NCBI GenBank assembly: GCA_023416585.1
Contig: JAEZHM010000134.1
Coordinates: forward strand, 7,821 to 71,820
Length of the DNA: 64,000 bases
Origin: Bacillota bacterium
GTDB taxonomy: Bacteria; Bacillota; Clostridia; Christensenellales; Aristaeellaceae
Direction of reading: 5' to 3'
Below are positions 34,381-43,938 of this stretch, in pieces; positions within the stretch are counted from its first letter, which is position 1; the number at the start of each line of letters is the position of its first letter. The notes under the pieces are model-generated. The model did no database searches. It worked only from the letters and a program-made list of their open reading frames with translations, and was not told the DNA's origin. Made by a program: the position numbers and the translations under genes.

Positions 34381-36204
34381 ATGTGGAAGGATTCAGAAAC
34401 TGAACTTGACTATTTAGATTTTGATTACCTAATTTGCATTCTTAATTCAGTCCTTCGAGACGATTCTCTATTGCCATCGACAATAGGGTTATATGGCGAT
34501 TGGGGAAGTGGTAAGTCAAGTTTACTTAGGATGAGCAAAATAGATATTGAAAAGGAAAAAGGAACATGTTGCTTATTTTTCAACGGTTGGCTTTTTGAGG
34601 GATATGAGGATGCAAAAACAGCCATTTTGGGTTCGGTTTTAGATTCAATCAAAGAGCATAGAAAACTAAGTCAAAAAGCAAAACTTTGCTTTGATGGGCT
34701 CATGGCTAGTGTTGATAAGTTCAAAATTGCAATGAAGGGCATTAAATACGGGGCTTCATTCATAATGAGTGGAGTAGACCCTACTCTATCTACTTTAACT
34801 ATGGAAAATATTATCGCTAAAGGCTTAGGCTCGATTGGTGATGTAAGTGAAGATCAAATCGATAAAATAAGGCAAGGCATAGCTGATGAGCTGGATAATA
34901 CAAGACTAAGAGAAAATATCCGAGAGTTTCAAAAGGAATTCGAACATCTATTGAAGATGACAAAAATCTCACGGCTAGTTGTATATATCGATGAGCTAGA
35001 CAGATGCAGTCCTGATACTATTCTTTACACTCTTGAGGCGATAAGGCTTTTCTTGTTCAAAGGGAATGTTGCCTTCGTTATCGGAGCAGATGAGCGACAT
35101 ATCCAGTATGCTGTTAAGCGTAAGTTTTCGGAAATTCAAGGAATTGAATATGATGTCGGCAAAGAATATCTGGAGAAATTGATTCAATATCCGATTAAGA
35201 TACCACGATTGGACGCGCGAGAGGTGGAGTACTATATAGCTTGTTTGTTCCTCGAGAAGGCACTAAACAAACAAGATTTTGAGAAACTAATCGGCTCTAT
35301 GAGAGGAAAAAAGCAGAAAGAATTTGATACATTTGAACTTGATTATGATTTTGTAGAGGAGATTCTACCAAATCTTCCTGACGATAATGCCGTAAAGGAA
35401 GGATTAACTGTTGCTAAGCAATTGTCAACTGTATTAGCTGTTGGGCTTTTTGGAAATCCAAGGCAATGTAAACGATTTCTAAATTCACTAATTATGCGCG
35501 AGGAAATGGCAAAAGCAAAGGCCATTACATTAAATCGAGGAATTCTCGCAAAAATCATGATGATGGAACACTTTCGTACAAATGAATACATAAAACTATC
35601 CCAGATTAATGCTGAGGGTGCACTTAAGGAAATGATAATGAAAATAGAATCTCAAGGGCTTGATGGTTCTGATTTTTCAAAAGATTGGAAAAACGATAAA
35701 TGGTTATGTGCGTGGATAGAAAATGAACCTCATCTATCGGGGGTTGATTTACGTCCATATTTCTACTTCACACGAGATTCTCTAACAATACGCTATTCCT
35801 CAAACATAAAAAAACTAAGTTCTCAAGCACTTGATGTTTTGAAGAGGCTTACCAGTAAGTCTGAAGCATTAGTAAATGCTGCAACACAAGAGGTTAAAGC
35901 TCTTTCCGATCATGAGGCAAGCGAGGTCCTTAAAGCTGTATTTGCTCAAATGATGAACGAAGATTCAATTGATGGCATTAATCTGATGGCATTCGTACGC
36001 ATTGCAAGTTATAGAGAAAGCCTCATCGGAGAGACGTTATATTTGCTTAAGGGTATACCAAAGTCAAAAATAAGGTTATCCCATATCGTTAGATTTAAAG
36101 AATTTGGTACTTTGTGTAACCAACAACTTGAGATCATGAGATGGCTTAAGTCGCTAAATGTGGATGATGAAAGAATAAAGCGAGAGATCGATAAGGAGGA
36201 TTAA
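34381..36204 (+). CDS. qatA: QatA, KAP-family P-loop ATPase (anti-phage defence)
   Basis: The product has 607 residues. Walker A GDWGSGKSS is at about 37-45 and Walker B VVYIDELDRCSPDT at about 200, as in the KAP ATPase family, followed by RLFLFKGNVAFVIGADE. The C-terminal 250 residues are helical. In QatABCD systems this ATPase is the largest component and is needed for defence. ATG after AGGAGGTTTAT. It heads a four-gene operon with very short gaps (4 bases to qatB). Confidence 0.85.
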   Translation: MWKDSETELDYLDFDYLICILNSVLRDDSLLPSTIGLYGDWGSGKSSLLRMSKIDIEKEKGTCCLFFNGWLFEGYEDAKTAILGSVLDSIKEHRKLSQKAKLCFDGLMASVDKFKIAMKGIKYGASFIMSGVDPTLSTLTMENIIAKGLGSIGDVSEDQIDKIRQGIADELDNTRLRENIREFQKEFEHLLKMTKISRLVVYIDELDRCSPDTILYTLEAIRLFLFKGNVAFVIGADERHIQYAVKRKFSEIQGIEYDVGKEYLEKLIQYPIKIPRLDAREVEYYIACLFLEKALNKQDFEKLIGSMRGKKQKEFDTFELDYDFVEEILPNLPDDNAVKEGLTVAKQLSTVLAVGLFGNPRQCKRFLNSLIMREEMAKAKAITLNRGILAKIMMMEHFRTNEYIKLSQINAEGALKEMIMKIESQGLDGSDFSKDWKNDKWLCAWIENEPHLSGVDLRPYFYFTRDSLTIRYSSNIKKLSSQALDVLKRLTSKSEALVNAATQEVKALSDHEASEVLKAVFAQMMNEDSIDGINLMAFVRIASYRESLIGETLYLLKGIPKSKIRLSHIVRFKEFGTLCNQQLEIMRWLKSLNVDDERIKREIDKED

Positions 36205-36208
36205 CAGT

Positions 36209-37150
36209 ATGGGAACATCAAGTTCGTATGGGGGCCACAAAGACTCCAATCCGCTTTTGCCGCCTGATTATGAGGGTAATGAGCCGTCATCCGATAATGA
36301 TGTACCTGGTAATGAAGGTAGTGGGCCAGCTGACAATAATGATATGCCAAGTAATGATGAGCCAGCACCCAATAGTGATACACCGAGTACTGATGGTAAT
36401 GTACAATCGGATGATACTAATAAGCCCGATAATGTTTCTCCAAGCGTCACTACTACAGATCCAAGGTCATCCAATCCACAACATTACACTCCTTGGCAGA
36501 ATGTAAAGACATCTTTTTCACATTACATATCTGGAAGAACACCCGGTGGAAGTGCTGGTGTTCAACGGGTATTAAGGAATTATGGACAAGCCACAGGCAG
36601 AACCGCCGGTCTGATGCGGACATCCAGATCAGGTATAAATGTAGGTAATTCCTTTGCTCAATTTATCACTAATAATTATCCTGAACAAAACTCAATATTC
36701 ACTAGCATTAATTCGATAATGGAATCTGAGACAGACATAAAAACAGCATTATCAAAAATCGCTGACATCCTTTCTCCTATACCTGAGTTTAAAGAACAGG
36801 CTGTAGCTCGTGACGCAATAATAAACACTCTCTGTAGCCTTTATGACTATTTAGAAAAAAACAATTTAGATATAACAAGTTTAAGGAACCTTGACAATGC
36901 GCTACAAGAGCAGCTTCTTACTAAATATATAAGCGAATATATATGGGGTAGAATGATGAATGATTTACAAACATGTTTTGAAAAGCATGCTGATAACACC
37001 AGTCGAGCTTCAGAAGTCGAGAAAGAATTTAAAGAATATATCTATGCAAAGGTATCTGTTGAGGTACACAAAGGCATGGAAGGTCTGGAAACCGGTGAAA
37101 ATTTCAACATTGACAAATTGTTCCGCGATTGTTATGAGGGGGTTATGTAA
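36209..37150 (+). CDS. qatB: QatB, helical partner protein
   Basis: The product has 313 residues. It begins GTSSSYGG and a PLLPPDY segment, the usual QatB N-terminus, then a long low-complexity stretch rich in Asn, Asp, Pro and Ser (residues 20-95). After that comes RTPGGSAGVQRVLRNYGQATG and an all-helical C-terminal half. No enzymatic motif. Its stop overlaps the start of qatC by one base (TAATG). Biochemical role unknown, but it is a required part of published QatABCD systems. Confidence 0.8.
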   Translation: MGTSSSYGGHKDSNPLLPPDYEGNEPSSDNDVPGNEGSGPADNNDMPSNDEPAPNSDTPSTDGNVQSDDTNKPDNVSPSVTTTDPRSSNPQHYTPWQNVKTSFSHYISGRTPGGSAGVQRVLRNYGQATGRTAGLMRTSRSGINVGNSFAQFITNNYPEQNSIFTSINSIMESETDIKTALSKIADILSPIPEFKEQAVARDAIINTLCSLYDYLEKNNLDITSLRNLDNALQEQLLTKYISEYIWGRMMNDLQTCFEKHADNTSRASEVEKEFKEYIYAKVSVEVHKGMEGLETGENFNIDKLFRDCYEGVM

Positions 37151-38439
37151 TGAATAATCAGATTTTATATTGTAGCCTGGACGGCTCAATACCTGAACAA
37201 TATCGTGGATACCAGAAGATAGACTTTTCTGACTCTAATGATTTTCGCTTCACAATTAAGAATCAACTTAAAATCCTTCCTGGAGATATATCTCCTGCGG
37301 CGTCTGATTTGCTATATTTTTCTTTGTTCATATTTGCTGCTGATCGAAAGATACCTAGAGAATTGAGTAATGATGGATGGTCAAGGGACATTCATCTTAT
37401 TATACCGGTTTTATGTAAAGAATTATGGGATATGCAGATCCCTCTCGCTACCAAAATTCTTAATTTCCTTAGTGGAGACAATTGGACGTTGGAGTTTTAT
37501 CAGAGGACACCGGTGGAGTTTGAGAAACGTGCTAGAAATTACTTTACCCAGTTAAAAATCAAGGAGAGCCAAATTGATACCGTATGTATGTTTTCTGGTG
37601 GTTTAGATTCGTTTATTGGTGCCGTTGATTTATTAGCGGAAACGCAAAATGTTTACTTTGTAAGCCATGCAGGTGGTGGTAAGGGTGTAAAGGTTTATCA
37701 GGATATTTTAATTGAAAGCATATCTTCGAAATATAGAATCAACACTGATCATTTTTTTCGATTCTATGCTGCAAAAGTTGATGGCATAGAGGATACAACA
37801 AGAACTCGATCATTGATGTTCTTTAGTCACGCAATAGCAATTGCGTCCTGTCTGCAAGTTCCCACAAAGTTAATTATACCGGAAAACGGCCTTATCTCTC
37901 TAAACATCCCCCTTACTTATTCAAGGTTGGGTAGTAGTAGCACTCGCACTACGCATCCCCATTTTTTGACGTTGTTCCAAACCTTGGTTAAAAATCTTGG
38001 AATTGAAATCGCCATATGTAATCCTTATCAATTTAAAACAAAAGGAGAAATGCTAAGAGAGTGTAAAGATCAAGAATATTTACGTGCGGAACTGGAATTA
38101 ACAATGTCATGCTCGCATCCAGATGAAGGCAGGCATAGAAAGGAGGCACCTTGCCATTGTGGGATATGTTTTCCTTGCCTTGTGCGAAGGGCTGCTGTGC
38201 TTCGAGCTGGTTATAAAGATAGGAGTGTATATAGAGATTCAGTTTTTTCAAAAACCCCAACGGCACAATTTAATCTCAACTGTTACAGAATTGCTATGAA
38301 TAATCACAATCCAAAGTATTCTTTTCTTAAAATTCAAAACTCCGGTCCAATCGTTACTAATATCGACCAGTATGCAGCATTATATAATCGAGGAATGAAA
38401 GAACTGGAAGTATTGTTGGAGGCAATTCATGTATTATGA
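37150..38439 (+). CDS. qatC: QatC, QueC-like nucleoside/nucleotide-modifying enzyme
   Basis: The product has 429 residues. The PP-loop motif FSGGLDSF at about 147-154 marks an ATP-pyrophosphatase of the QueC family, which in queuosine synthesis makes preQ0. The C-terminal zinc site is seen as CHCGICFPCLVRR near 336. The N-terminal 130 residues are specific to the defence version. In Qat systems it may modify nucleic acid or protein. It overlaps qatD by 11 bases. Confidence 0.85.
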   Translation: MNNQILYCSLDGSIPEQYRGYQKIDFSDSNDFRFTIKNQLKILPGDISPAASDLLYFSLFIFAADRKIPRELSNDGWSRDIHLIIPVLCKELWDMQIPLATKILNFLSGDNWTLEFYQRTPVEFEKRARNYFTQLKIKESQIDTVCMFSGGLDSFIGAVDLLAETQNVYFVSHAGGGKGVKVYQDILIESISSKYRINTDHFFRFYAAKVDGIEDTTRTRSLMFFSHAIAIASCLQVPTKLIIPENGLISLNIPLTYSRLGSSSTRTTHPHFLTLFQTLVKNLGIEIAICNPYQFKTKGEMLRECKDQEYLRAELELTMSCSHPDEGRHRKEAPCHCGICFPCLVRRAAVLRAGYKDRSVYRDSVFSKTPTAQFNLNCYRIAMNNHNPKYSFLKIQNSGPIVTNIDQYAALYNRGMKELEVLLEAIHVL

Positions 38440-39166
38440 TGTTCATGCCCACCTTGATCTTTATAAAGACCGCATTTCAGTATTTCAAAGAATTGAACAC
38501 CAAAGAATAAACATCATATCAATGACGAATTTGCCAGAACTTTACGAAAGGTATAGCAATGAATATAAATCACTAAACTACATTCGTTTTGCTTTAGGAT
38601 TGCATCCCGAGCTTGCATTCGAATATCATAATCAATTGCCTATCTTTTTGTCCTTACTTCCCAATGTGCATTATGTTGGGGAAGTTGGGCTTGATTATTC
38701 TCCAAAGAGAAGCGTTGAAGATAGAAATATTCAAAGGCAAGTGTTTGAAGAAATAATCGATTGCTGTAAAAAACAAGATAAACCGAAAGTGATAAGTATT
38801 CATAGCCGTGCAGCAGCAAATGACGTTATTGATATTGTAGGCAAATATCATGGCCAAATTATCTTGCACTGGTTGTCCGATAGAAATTCGAAAATTGATA
38901 CAGCTATAGAGAATGGTTATTATTTTTCTATTAACGGTGAGATGACACATCATAAGAATGGACAGGCGTTAATTCGAAAAATGCCTATCAGTAGAGTTTT
39001 GATCGAAAGTGATGCGCCTTTTACGAAAGGTAATGAGACTGCGTATTCAATAGAGCAATTGGATAGGACTATTGTGCAGCTTGCTGAAATCTTTACAATG
39101 CCAATCGAACACATGCATGCAATCCTTAATGACAATTTCAAAAATTGCTTTTATGGTTTCAAATAA
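38429..39166 (+). CDS. qatD: QatD, TatD-like DNase
   Basis: The product has 245 residues. Metal ligands of the TatD amidohydrolase fold are visible: DVHAHLD at residues 4-10, GEVGLDY near 90, SIHSR near 128, LHW near 151 and ESDAP near 196. Such enzymes are metal-dependent DNases. It completes the order KAP ATPase, QatB, QueC-like, TatD-like described for QatABCD defence. No gene interruption is seen, so the system looks functional. Confidence 0.85.
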   Translation: MYYDVHAHLDLYKDRISVFQRIEHQRINIISMTNLPELYERYSNEYKSLNYIRFALGLHPELAFEYHNQLPIFLSLLPNVHYVGEVGLDYSPKRSVEDRNIQRQVFEEIIDCCKKQDKPKVISIHSRAAANDVIDIVGKYHGQIILHWLSDRNSKIDTAIENGYYFSINGEMTHHKNGQALIRKMPISRVLIESDAPFTKGNETAYSIEQLDRTIVQLAEIFTMPIEHMHAILNDNFKNCFYGFK

Positions 39167-39390
39167 TCACATCGTATCAATATATGATGTTGACCATTAA
39201 CGACAATATTGGCGTTTTTGTTTACCTGTGCGGGGGAATTCCCTATAGCATTGTTTATTCACCCGTTGGGTGGCGTTAGCTGCGATGTTAGATTAGCGCT
39301 TTCTTAACAATTGAGCTTGCTTTCCACCCGTGATTGTGTAAGCTGACACTGCTCCAAGAAAGTATTAAGAGACGAAAGGTAGACGACAAC

Positions 39391-39924
39391 ATGGAAATGG
39401 GTAAGCTTACGGCGAAACTGAGGGACGCGGTTCCGGTATGCCTGCTGGTGGAGGGTAAGGAGATCAAGCGGTACAAGAATATTGAAATCCCGGACGAACT
39501 AAAGATGCTTGAGTATCAGGACTTCAAATTCGACGTACCGCTGAATGGTTCTATCACATTCAAGATTATGTTCGAGCCGGGTGTACTGCCCGAGGAATTC
39601 CCGCATACAAGGGAGCGGAGGACGCGTGCGCCCAAAAGCAAGCTGGAGCCTGTGGTAAGCGAAGCGCCCGCCATAGCGCAGACAGAGGAACTCATCGAGG
39701 CAACAGAGGAGACCGCGGCCATCATCGCCCTCCAGGGCGAGCCGGTGGAGAAAATATCAGAATCCCAGGCAGCCGGCGAAAAAGCAGGCAGCACGATAGA
39801 GGCACAGGTCAGCAAAGAAGCCAAGCATGAGGCCCAAGAGGAGCCCACAGCCAAGGTTGCCGCACCCGCCAAGACGCCAGCAGCAAAGCCCAAGAAGGCG
39901 CCCTCAAAGGGTAGCAAGAAGTAA
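39391..39924 (+). CDS. Ala/Lys/Glu-rich mobile-element protein
   Basis: The product has 177 residues from MEMGKLTAKL. A compact N-terminal domain (residues 1-75, VCLLVEGKEIKRYKNIEIPDELKM ... GSITFKIMF) is followed by a long disordered tail rich in Ala, Glu, Lys and Pro, ending APSKGSKK. No known family recalled. High GC and synonymous codon use resemble the SprT-like gene rather than the Qat genes. A deleted copy lies at 23365-23515, so this is probably a backbone gene of an integrated element. Confidence 0.6.
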   Translation: MEMGKLTAKLRDAVPVCLLVEGKEIKRYKNIEIPDELKMLEYQDFKFDVPLNGSITFKIMFEPGVLPEEFPHTRERRTRAPKSKLEPVVSEAPAIAQTEELIEATEETAAIIALQGEPVEKISESQAAGEKAGSTIEAQVSKEAKHEAQEEPTAKVAAPAKTPAAKPKKAPSKGSKK

Positions 39925-39942
39925 ACCCGATACAGTACAAAA

Positions 39943-39966
39943 TCCCGGCCACGGTGTCGGGGTTTT
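39943..39966 (+). terminator. Terminator after the Ala/Lys-rich gene
   Basis: CCCGGC and GTCGGG form a stem and are followed by TTTT; the same hairpin is present in the fossil copy on the left. Confidence 0.6.
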
Positions 39967-40114
39967 ACTGTTTCAGGCGACGCATTATAGGCCTGTACCC
40001 ATGATAACCAAAGGGTCGCAACACTAAATATGCAAGATATAGTACTGTGTTCTTGCAAACCCACAACATTTTGTGCCATGCGATCTTTTCGCCCTTTTGA
40101 AAATGGTTGCAAAA

Positions 40115-40244
40115 TAGTTGTAAAGAAAAGGTCCATTTTCGCCAGTCTTGTACAATATGCATAAAATAATCCTCCAGAATTGCCCGATTCCAGCTGGTTT
40201 TTGGTCGAGGTGACGGGATTTGAGCCTGCGACCTTTGGGCCCAG
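40115..40244. repeat. Attachment-site-like direct repeat, left copy, with tRNA 3'-end
   Basis: The left half (AGTTGTAAAGAAA, then TTTTCGCC and TTGTACAATATGCATAAAAT) and the right half (40201-40244, minus-strand 3' end of a proline-type tRNA reading TTCAAATCC-like T-loop and ACCA-type end) recur at 48521-48651 in the same direction. The tRNA part lacks its 5' half. The pattern is what a tyrosine integrase leaves when it inserts at the 3' end of a tRNA gene. Confidence 0.55.
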
Positions 40245-40484
40245 AATCGGAACAAGCGTTCTTATCCGTCCGGTTTTGTCCGACAGCACCTAGTTTTTCG
40301 GGCTTATGTCAGGCCATGTCTGGACATGGAAAGACGTATTCCGTTGCATTTTTGTTGCAGGGTTATGGGGAGCGTGAGTTCGCAACGGTGCAAGGTAGGT
40401 GGGGGCATGCAGAAATTTCGTTGGATTGCTCCATATCATAAACACAAGCCTCCTTTTCAATGGAAGACAGATGTTTAACGTGTG

Positions 40485-40650
40485 AACCCTTGACCAGTAT
40501 TACCTGTTTTATAACAATGTGGTATCCGACAAGAGCCTGCTGCTGGATGTGTACCTTTATCAGGTCGGCCTTGGCATGATCCAATATTCCGAAAGCATTG
40601 TGTTGGGCATGACCAGGATTCTGATCAGCCATGACTTGAAAATCGTTAAA
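40485..40650 (+). pseudogene. Fragment of an Lpl-type sugar ABC permease
   Basis: About 50 open codons read QYYLFYNNVVSDKSLLLDVYLYQVGLGMIQYSESIVLGMTR in sections that parallel the C-terminal EQIF.MYN....D..DTYVYR.GL...Y..A.GL pattern of LplB-like permeases, such as the intact one at 51504. There is no start and no rest of the gene. A leftover of an earlier transporter locus. Confidence 0.4.
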
Positions 40651-40651
40651 G

Positions 40652-40668
40652 CCCCGGCATTGCCGGGG
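40652..40668. terminator. Hairpin after the first sugar operon
   Basis: CCCCGGC and GCCGGGG form a strong stem between the permease fragment and the convergent minus-strand operon. T-rich sequence is modest on both sides, so strength is uncertain. Confidence 0.5.
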
Positions 40669-40723
40669 TTATTAGTCATGATTTTATTATCGCTGAAAAG
40701 GGTTGTTTGTTTTCATGAAACTT

Positions 40724-41581
40724 TTAACCCTTGAGAGCTCCTTCAGCGATGCCCTTAACTATATACTTTTGCATCAGCATATAAAGAACCGTTACTGGAA
40801 GCATCGCCATCACCAGCGTGCATAAAAGGGAAGTCCAGTCATTATTGCTGTATTTTCCAAAAAGCATATTGGTAGATAACAGGATGGTGTAGGATTTTGA
40901 ATCTGTCAGTATGAGCAGCGGCAATAAAAAGTCATTCCACATCCACAAAATGTTCAAAATGGCTATGGTGGCTGTGATTGGGCGCAGCAAAGGAAACACG
41001 ATCACGAAAAAGAGTCTTGCTTCGCCGCATCCATCAATTTGTGCTGCTTCATCCAACTCCAGCGGAACCGATTTAACAAAACCATGATACAGGAACAAAG
41101 CCATTGGCACGCCCAAGCCGATATAAATAAAGCCCAAACCGATGGTAGATCCCTGTACTCGCAAATTTGTGGAGATTTTGATAAGCGTGATCATGATGGA
41201 ATGAAATGGAATCAGCATAGACATGACAAAAAGGCCAAAGAGGAAAGTGCTAAGTTTCCCTTTTGTGCGTGACAGCTTGTACCCTGCCATTGAGGAAAAC
41301 AGAATAATGCCACAAAGGCCCGTAGCAACGACAATAACAGTATTAAGGAGACCGCGAAAATAGTTGGTCTTTTGAAACGCTATCACATAATTCTCTAATT
41401 CAAGCTTCGCAGGGATGGAAAGAATGCTGTTCATCATATCCTGCTCGGTTTTCAATGAATTCAAAACGCACATATAGATGGGGAACAGCGTATACAATGC
41501 GCCAATCAAAAGAACGATGAAGATAAAGCTGGAGACGGCATGTCGCTTGCTAAAACGATACAATCTGGCTGCATGATTCAT
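40724..41581 (-). CDS. Sugar ABC transporter permease, MalG type
   Basis: The product has 285 residues with six membrane spans. The ATPase-contact loop reads ELDEAAQIDGCGEARLFFVIVFPLLRP, the EAA motif of binding-protein-dependent permeases. It is the partner of the permease encoded just upstream (4-base overlap). With the binding protein at 42616 it forms a CUT1-type importer for oligosaccharides. No ATPase gene is present, so it should share a general one such as MsmK, as is usual in clostridia. The GH51 enzyme nearby suggests arabino-oligosaccharides as substrate. Confidence 0.85.
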   Translation of the reverse strand: MNHAARLYRFSKRHAVSSFIFIVLLIGALYTLFPIYMCVLNSLKTEQDMMNSILSIPAKLELENYVIAFQKTNYFRGLLNTVIVVATGLCGIILFSSMAGYKLSRTKGKLSTFLFGLFVMSMLIPFHSIMITLIKISTNLRVQGSTIGLGFIYIGLGVPMALFLYHGFVKSVPLELDEAAQIDGCGEARLFFVIVFPLLRPITATIAILNILWMWNDFLLPLLILTDSKSYTILLSTNMLFGKYSNNDWTSLLCTLVMAMLPVTVLYMLMQKYIVKGIAEGALKG

Positions 41582-42468
41582 GCTTCGATCTCCTTCTTCT
41601 TCATAACGTACAGTTGAACCAACGTAATGATGAAAACAATCATAAACAGAATAATGGCTTTTGCGCTGGCATAACCGTATCGGTTATGCATCTTGTACGC
41701 TTCCTCGAAAATGTTCAAGGATATCGCTTGCGTATCCCAGCCCGGCCCGCCCCCGGTCAAAGAGAAAACGATATCAAACACTTTTATGGAACTGTTGAGG
41801 GTAAGGAATATGCCGATGGTAAGCGCGTGCGTGATCATGGGAAGAGTCACATAGCGAAATGCTTGAAAAGCCGTGGCTCCGTCGATCACGGCTGATTCTT
41901 TCAAATTCTGCGGTACGCTTTGTATCGCGGCGATATAGATCACCATTTGATAGCCGACACCGCCCCAAAGAGAAACGACCAGGATAGAAATGAACGAATA
42001 GTTAGTATCGCCTATCCAGGATTGGTTAAGAAAGCTGAATAAGGGTGTCAGATTTGCCAAGTAAGCCGTGACTTTGGTAAAAATAAACAGCCACATATAC
42101 CCAGCAATGATCATGCTGAGGATATTGGGCATGAAGTAAACAGTCCGGAACAAAACCTTGCTTTTCCTTCTTGATTCAATGAGAACCGCCAAGAACAAAG
42201 CAATTGCATTTTGCAGTATAACGATGCAGACCACATATTTCAGCGTAAACAAAATGGAGTGTTTGAAGTTGGGATCTTCAAAAATCGCTTCGGCATAATT
42301 GGATAACCCAATAAATCTGTAGGTGCGGTTCAAACCGTTCCAGTTTGTAAAACTGTACCAGATGCCGCCGAAGGCGGGAGCAAGCATAAATGTAAGGTAG
42401 AATACGAGCGCAGGCAATACGAACAAAAGCAAGACCATATGCTTTTTGATTTTTTTATTTACCAACAT
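41578..42468 (-). CDS. Sugar ABC transporter permease, MalF type
   Basis: The product has 296 residues from the ATG at 42468 (GAGAGAATCAT upstream). The first span is LLFVLPALVFYLTFMLAPAF, six spans in all, and the EAA loop near 205 reads LKESAVIDGATAFQAFRYVTLPMI. The first half of the membrane channel for the importer above. It follows the binding-protein gene by about 150 bases, which contain no other gene. Confidence 0.85.
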   Translation of the reverse strand: MLVNKKIKKHMVLLLFVLPALVFYLTFMLAPAFGGIWYSFTNWNGLNRTYRFIGLSNYAEAIFEDPNFKHSILFTLKYVVCIVILQNAIALFLAVLIESRRKSKVLFRTVYFMPNILSMIIAGYMWLFIFTKVTAYLANLTPLFSFLNQSWIGDTNYSFISILVVSLWGGVGYQMVIYIAAIQSVPQNLKESAVIDGATAFQAFRYVTLPMITHALTIGIFLTLNSSIKVFDIVFSLTGGGPGWDTQAISLNIFEEAYKMHNRYGYASAKAIILFMIVFIITLVQLYVMKKKEIEA

Positions 42469-42615
42469 ATGATTCTCTCTTTCAAATAATAATGTAAGCC
42501 CTTGACCCAACAGGCGGCGGAGGATCGCTGGCAAAAAGGCGCCTGCTTTACGAAAGCGTTCATCCCCGCGGCCTTTGGGTCAAGGGCAAAGCTATTTCAT
42601 ATTCTGTATTAAGGG

Positions 42616-43872
42616 CTACTGCTGAAGCACTTCAACACCGTTTGCCCATGTCTTGTCCAAATCCTGGATAACCTCATCTTTGGTCATATCATGTAAGTAG
42701 TAGCTTTGCATCAATTTGGCTGTTTCATCTCCTATACCAGCAGCGTAGATTACCTCATGGTGAGCCTTGCCCTGTTCCACATAGGTCATGGCTTCGGCAA
42801 TCCAGGGGAAGGTGTCATACGTCATAAACGATGCGACCTGATTGAATTTCAAGCTCTCAAACAGCGCCGAGGAATCCACTGGATCAAGCAGGTAATTAAG
42901 AAGGTCAAGTGCTACTTCCTTGTTTTTGGTCGTCGGGGAAACGGCGACTGATGTTCCTACCGCAAATACAACTTTGGACCCTTCGGGATCATTACTCACT
43001 GGCAGTGGCGCCACACCAAATTCCATATCAGGATTGGATTTTAGTATGCTATCCGCAGCCCAAGGGCCCTGAACCCACATGGCTGCCTTGCCATTGGCAA
43101 AATCCGCGCATCCGGTAGAATTGCCAACTTCAAAAGGTTTGTCCGTACCGTTCGCGTTGATAAGGTCGATGATGTCAAACACGCGCTCCACATCTTTGTA
43201 AGATGCCTGGCCGGCATTCATCTTCTCCACCCAATCCGGCTGAGTCGTATCGACGATCCCGGCCAAGGCCAAAACCATCATCAACTGCGGGACCCAAGCC
43301 TCCTGATAGGCCAGAAGGAAAGGTGTTACGTTGTTCGCTTTCAGTTTCTCCACAACCGCTTTCATCTCATCCAGCGTCTGCGGCGGGGTGATGGCATTCT
43401 CGGCGAATATCTTTTTGTTATACAAGTAACCCCAAACAAGGCTTTCCATCGGAAGCGCAACAACTTTTCCATCGTAGGTTACGCCTTCACGTACCTTGTC
43501 GAACACCGTAGGTACAAACGGTTGATCGGATAGATCCATTAAGTATCCAGCCTGATAGTAAAGAGGAATATCTGAGATGGCATGCAATGTGAAGAGATCA
43601 GGAGCGTCATTGGAAGCCAGGCGCGCCTTTAGAACAGGATAAACCTGATCCGAATTGGGCATTTCTGTTACGATCGTCACATCAATGTTCTTTTCGGCTA
43701 GCTCCTTTGCTTTAAACTGCTCAAAGTACTTGTCAAACTGTTCTTGGTATTGTGGCCACTCCATAAAAACCTTGAGTGTCACTTGCTTGGGGGCTTCTGC
43801 GCTTGCCGCATAGCCGGTGGCGCAGAACAACAGAATGCAAAGAACCAGGGTCAGGGACAACGCCTTTTTCAT
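42616..43872 (-). CDS. Sugar-binding protein of the first ABC importer
   Basis: The product has 418 residues. The signal peptide (residues 1-23, LTLVLCILLFCATGYAA) ends without an obvious lipobox apart from the Cys in the hydrophobic core. The mature protein is a type I solute-binding fold: FMEWPQYQEQFDKYFEQFKA, LKARLASNDAPDLFTLH, VVALPMESLVWGYLYNKKIF and NGKAAMWVQGPWAA are the usual CUT1 signatures. Start ATG after GGGAGGCAAATACA. It should deliver arabinose-containing oligosaccharides to the permeases, inferred from the neighbours. Confidence 0.85.
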   Translation of the reverse strand: MKKALSLTLVLCILLFCATGYAASAEAPKQVTLKVFMEWPQYQEQFDKYFEQFKAKELAEKNIDVTIVTEMPNSDQVYPVLKARLASNDAPDLFTLHAISDIPLYYQAGYLMDLSDQPFVPTVFDKVREGVTYDGKVVALPMESLVWGYLYNKKIFAENAITPPQTLDEMKAVVEKLKANNVTPFLLAYQEAWVPQLMMVLALAGIVDTTQPDWVEKMNAGQASYKDVERVFDIIDLINANGTDKPFEVGNSTGCADFANGKAAMWVQGPWAADSILKSNPDMEFGVAPLPVSNDPEGSKVVFAVGTSVAVSPTTKNKEVALDLLNYLLDPVDSSALFESLKFNQVASFMTYDTFPWIAEAMTYVEQGKAHHEVIYAAGIGDETAKLMQSYYLHDMTKDEVIQDLDKTWANGVEVLQQ

Positions 43873-43938
43873 TGTATTTGCCTCCCGTCAAATTTTTGTA
43901 TCTTCATTATACTAAGTCATAACAGCATCGTCATTGCA

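Noticed and set aside
39516..40289. Long minus-strand open frame of 257 codons
   Set aside because: It is antisense to the Ala/Lys-rich gene and then reads through the tRNA fragment (the KVAGSNPVTST reading is typical of translated tRNA).
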